8,175 nucleotides of DNA from positions 1 through 8,175 of the forward strand of contig DAOVRB010000027.1 of assembly GCA_030628325.1 (NCBI GenBank). Direction: 5' to 3'. This document shows, one piece after another, positions 6,386-8,175 of the stretch. A program made the translations under genes and the position numbers. The notes beneath the pieces were generated by a model. The model was not told the origin of the DNA and ran no database searches. It saw only the letters and a list, made by a program, of their open reading frames with translations. Position 1 is the first letter of the stretch. Every line of letters begins with the position of its first letter. This DNA is from Methanomicrobiaceae archaeon. GTDB taxonomy: Archaea > Halobacteriota > Methanomicrobia > Methanomicrobiales > Methanomicrobiaceae.

Positions 6386-6432
6386 CAGCCCTATGTTTCT
6401 ATAGAGAAGGAGATCTTATAAAATATACTGAT
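6386..6432. promoter_or_regulatory. Compact divergent promoter between the HTH regulator and tiaS
   Basis: Only 47 bases separate the two start codons. On the minus strand TTTTATAA (6416-6423) is a good TATA box for the regulator, with a start expected near 6394. On the plus strand TTTCTATAGA (6396-6405) is a weaker TATA candidate for tiaS, with a start near 6427. The two elements interleave, so complexes on one promoter would hinder the other. AAGGAG at 6407-6412 is about 20 bases from the tiaS ATG, too far to act as its SD. Confidence 0.5.
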
Positions 6433-7692
6433 ATGCGGATTGGTGTGGACGATACAGACTCGCCTGAAGGCATGTGCACAACATACCTTGGGATGGTGCT
6501 GATAAAAAGACTCATTAGTGCAGGATTTTCCATAAAAGACCGGATGCTCGTTCGCCTCAACCCGAATGTACGCTACAAAACAAGGGGGAACGCTGCCATA
6601 TGTATTGAAGTGGAAGGCCGAAATGCCAGAGACGCATTTGAGATTGCCTGTGCCTGTGTAGAAGAACTGGCCGATTTTTCCTGTGAGAATACAAACCCCG
6701 GTGTTGTGGTCATAAATAAAGAGATCAGCCCCGAATTTTACAAAAAAGCCCTCCGCCATTTCTGCACAATAGAAGAGACAGAAGAGCTCCTGAAAAAAGA
6801 AGGGGCATTATTCAAAGGATGGAAAAATAAAAGGGGCCTGATAGGTGCTACAGCTGCCGTCTCAGCAGCTTTCCCGGACCACACATACGAGCTTCTTGCA
6901 TACCGCAATCTCCGGGATCATAGTGAACGCTTTGTTGACCGTGAATCGGTTTTTATTGCCGAGGCCACTACATACCCCCATACATGGGACTCGGTTGATA
7001 TCGAAAATGACGTAGTAGTCTGTGTTCCGCACACACCAGATCCGGTAATATTCGGAATCAGGGGCGAATCCCCAAAATGGGTGGACCGGGCACGCTCAGT
7101 AATTATATCAGAAGAACCTGTTGCAGAGGAAGTGTACAGGACAAATCAGGGAACCGATGCCCATTTAACAGACGGAATTATCGGCGAAATGCTTGATGGA
7201 AGATCCTACAGAGTATGGGGGTCGGTTTCATCACTCCCGGCTACGGGAAGAGGCGGACATGTCTCATTCAATATTGAGGATAACAAAAGTTCAGTCCGCT
7301 GCATGGCGTATGAACCCACAAAAGGATTCAGAAATATAATCAGGCATCTGATACCAGGTGACTGGATTCTTGCAGTGGGAAGTTTCAAAGGAGACAGTAT
7401 CAACCTTGAAAAGATCTATCTTGATTCTCTTGCAAAAGATACTATCACAAAACCCCCTCTCTGTGAAAAATGCAAAAAAAGGATGACAAGTGCCGGCACA
7501 GGGAAAGGATGGAAATGCAAAAAATGCAGTGCACGCGCTTTTGAACCTGAAATCGAAACAATTCAGAGAACGATTCAGACCGGCTGGTACGAAGTCCCCC
7601 CAATCGCACGACGACACTTATCAAAGCCACTTGTCCGTGAAATAAGAGAGATGGAAACGCCCGCCGTTGATTCTCAAAACAACACAGGTTAA
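6433..7692 (+). CDS. tiaS: tRNA(Ile2) 2-agmatinylcytidine synthetase TiaS
   Basis: TiaS uses ATP and agmatine to convert C34 of the CAU anticodon of tRNA(Ile2) to agmatidine, so the tRNA reads AUA and not AUG; it is the archaeal counterpart of bacterial TilS. From the ATG at 6433 the protein has 419 residues. The N-terminus MRIGVDDTDSPEG is the family signature, with acidic residues D6, D7 and D9. The kinase-like and ferredoxin-like domains fill the first part. An OB-fold follows at about 259-330 (YRVWGSVSSLPATGRGG onward), and a zinc ribbon uses C344, C347, C362 and C365. The frame is open back to a GTG at 6379, but the 18 extra residues would overlap the divergent gene start and are not part of the family. 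The stop is followed by a convergent intergenic region. Confidence 0.95.
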   Translation: MRIGVDDTDSPEGMCTTYLGMVLIKRLISAGFSIKDRMLVRLNPNVRYKTRGNAAICIEVEGRNARDAFEIACACVEELADFSCENTNPGVVVINKEISPEFYKKALRHFCTIEETEELLKKEGALFKGWKNKRGLIGATAAVSAAFPDHTYELLAYRNLRDHSERFVDRESVFIAEATTYPHTWDSVDIENDVVVCVPHTPDPVIFGIRGESPKWVDRARSVIISEEPVAEEVYRTNQGTDAHLTDGIIGEMLDGRSYRVWGSVSSLPATGRGGHVSFNIEDNKSSVRCMAYEPTKGFRNIIRHLIPGDWILAVGSFKGDSINLEKIYLDSLAKDTITKPPLCEKCKKRMTSAGTGKGWKCKKCSARAFEPEIETIQRTIQTGWYEVPPIARRHLSKPLVREIREMETPAVDSQNNTG

Positions 7693-7721
7693 GAACAAAA
7701 TAAATTTAATTTAGCCCATTC

Positions 7722-7749
7722 GTTTGTGTCTGCTGGTTTGTGTCTGCTG
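7722..7749 (+). repeat. Perfect tandem duplication, 14 bp x 2
   Basis: GTTTGTGTCTGCTG occurs twice head to tail (7722-7735 and 7736-7749) in the 3' region after tiaS. Its GTGTCTGCTG part is nearly complementary to CAGTAAACAC in the second tandem repeat at 7793-7818, so the two form the arms of an imperfect inverted repeat. Confidence 0.9.
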
Positions 7750-7792
7750 TCACCTGAGGAAATGCCCGGGGCACAGGGGATTAACATGAAGG

Positions 7793-7818
7793 AGTAAACA
7801 CACTCAGTAAACACACTC
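7793..7818 (+). repeat. Perfect tandem duplication, 13 bp x 2
   Basis: AGTAAACACACTC occurs twice head to tail (7793-7805 and 7806-7818). The unit differs from the 14-bp repeat at 7722-7749 but pairs with it, nine of ten positions including one G-T. Two helices of about ten pairs could form around the 43-base spacer 7750-7792, which itself holds a small TGCCCGGGGCA hairpin. Confidence 0.9.
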
Positions 7819-7920
7819 ACTCCATTTCAGACATCCCACACTTTCATCAGACAGTGCCGAAAGCCCATGCTTCATGCACGTTTCCAGAGAGATTAGGTTT
7901 TCGACTATAAATACCGTTTT

Positions 7921-8175
7921 TCAGGTCTTCCACCGTTTCAGGTTTGGCAGAAATTCTTTAAGCATATTTTCTGCATCTTCATAGGGCAGAATGTTCATGT
8001 CAGCCATAGTCGCTGCACAGAAATGTGTCATTTCAGAAAGGGTGATCTCCGGCTGTGTGAACTCACCGTTCAGGTAGCAGAATATACAGTACTCTTCTGA
8101 CTTTGAACCGTCCGTTTCTGTTCCGAAGTCTTCAGAATTTTGCATAGGCATCCCGCATGACTGGCAGAACGGGCC
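7921..8175 (-). CDS. Small zinc-ribbon protein, C-terminal 84 residues (start outside the window)
   Basis: The frame stays open from the stop at 7921-7923 to the right edge of the window. The visible part starts GPFCQSCGMPM and then reads NSEDFGTETDGS...YCIFCY. This pattern of C-x2-C-G-M-P, acidic Gly-Thr stretch and a second C-x2-C is that of the small putative zinc-ribbon family (zf-ribbon_2 type in Pfam terms). The C-terminal half is helical (FTQPEITLSEMTHFC... and ENMLKEFLPNLKRW), and the closing LKRW is common in the family. An ATG at 8149-8151 could be taken as the start, but that would remove the first zinc knuckle, so the real start must lie beyond 8175. Function is unknown; zinc binding is likely. 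It converges on tiaS. Confidence 0.8.
   Translation of the reverse strand, partial: GPFCQSCGMPMQNSEDFGTETDGSKSEEYCIFCYLNGEFTQPEITLSEMTHFCAATMADMNILPYEDAENMLKEFLPNLKRWKT

Noticed and set aside
6379..6432. GTG-initiated N-terminal extension of tiaS
   Set aside because: The 18 residues overlap the start of the divergent regulator and precede the conserved TiaS N-terminus; the family begins at the ATG at 6433.
27..7692. Frameshifts or broken genes among the main coding regions
   Set aside because: All complete genes have family-typical lengths and intact motifs from start to end; no split or interrupted frame was seen.
7722..7818. CRISPR-like array
   Set aside because: There are two different units, each only duplicated directly head to tail with no unique spacers between copies, and no cas gene is nearby.
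1..8175. Mobile element, defence system or horizontally acquired island
   Set aside because: No transposase, integrase, toxin-antitoxin or restriction gene, no terminal repeats and no tRNA attachment site are visible, and the recognised genes are conserved archaeal functions.

Overview
The window looks like core chromosome of a methanogenic euryarchaeon, probably of the Methanomicrobiales/Methanomicrobia. The evidence is a group II chaperonin (thermosome), the archaea-only tRNA(Ile2) agmatinyl-cytidine synthetase TiaS, an archaea-specific HTH regulator family, a multi-subunit 2-oxoacid:ferredoxin oxidoreductase, TATA-box promoters, and a mix of leaderless and Shine-Dalgarno starts. The order-level placement is inference from overall protein character; no search was possible.

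Layout. (1) 1-1902, plus strand: the 3' part of an oxidoreductase operon with PorA-like alpha, gamma and two-[4Fe-4S] delta subunits. The genes overlap (TAATG, ATGA), and a possible tail of an upstream gene (perhaps beta) overlaps the alpha start. A hairpin plus T6 tract follows. (2) 2084-2785, plus: an exported four-TPR protein with a C-terminal hydrophobic/basic anchor; a perfect 10-bp hairpin covers its stop codon. (3) 2786-3161: gene-poor, with one strong TATA box, a 16-codon possible leaderless ORF and a long-range inverted repeat. (4) 3162-3536, minus: a small protein of two four-cysteine zinc ribbons, probably translated from a leaderless mRNA. (5) 3758-5419, minus: a complete thermosome subunit with its own TATA box and a T6 terminator. 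(6) 5474-6385, minus: an HTH regulator with a degenerate nuclease-like N-terminus. (7) 6433-7692, plus: TiaS, divergent from the regulator across only 47 bp. (8) 7693-7920: a convergent intergenic region with two short perfect tandem duplications that can pair with each other. (9) 7921-8175, minus: the C-terminal part of a small zinc-ribbon protein that runs off the right edge.

The oxidoreductase would make pyruvate (or a related 2-oxoacid) from acetyl-CoA, CO2 and reduced ferredoxin. The thermosome folds proteins, and TiaS lets the AUA codon be read by tRNA(Ile2). These are mostly housekeeping functions, and I see no mobile element, CRISPR array, defence island or biosynthetic cluster. The most unusual signals are non-coding: the paired tandem repeats at 7722-7818, the compact divergent regulator/tiaS promoter, the hairpin at the TPR gene's stop, and the orphan TATA box in the 2786-3161 gap. 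Among proteins, the duplicated zinc-ribbon protein and the anchored TPR protein are the least characterised.
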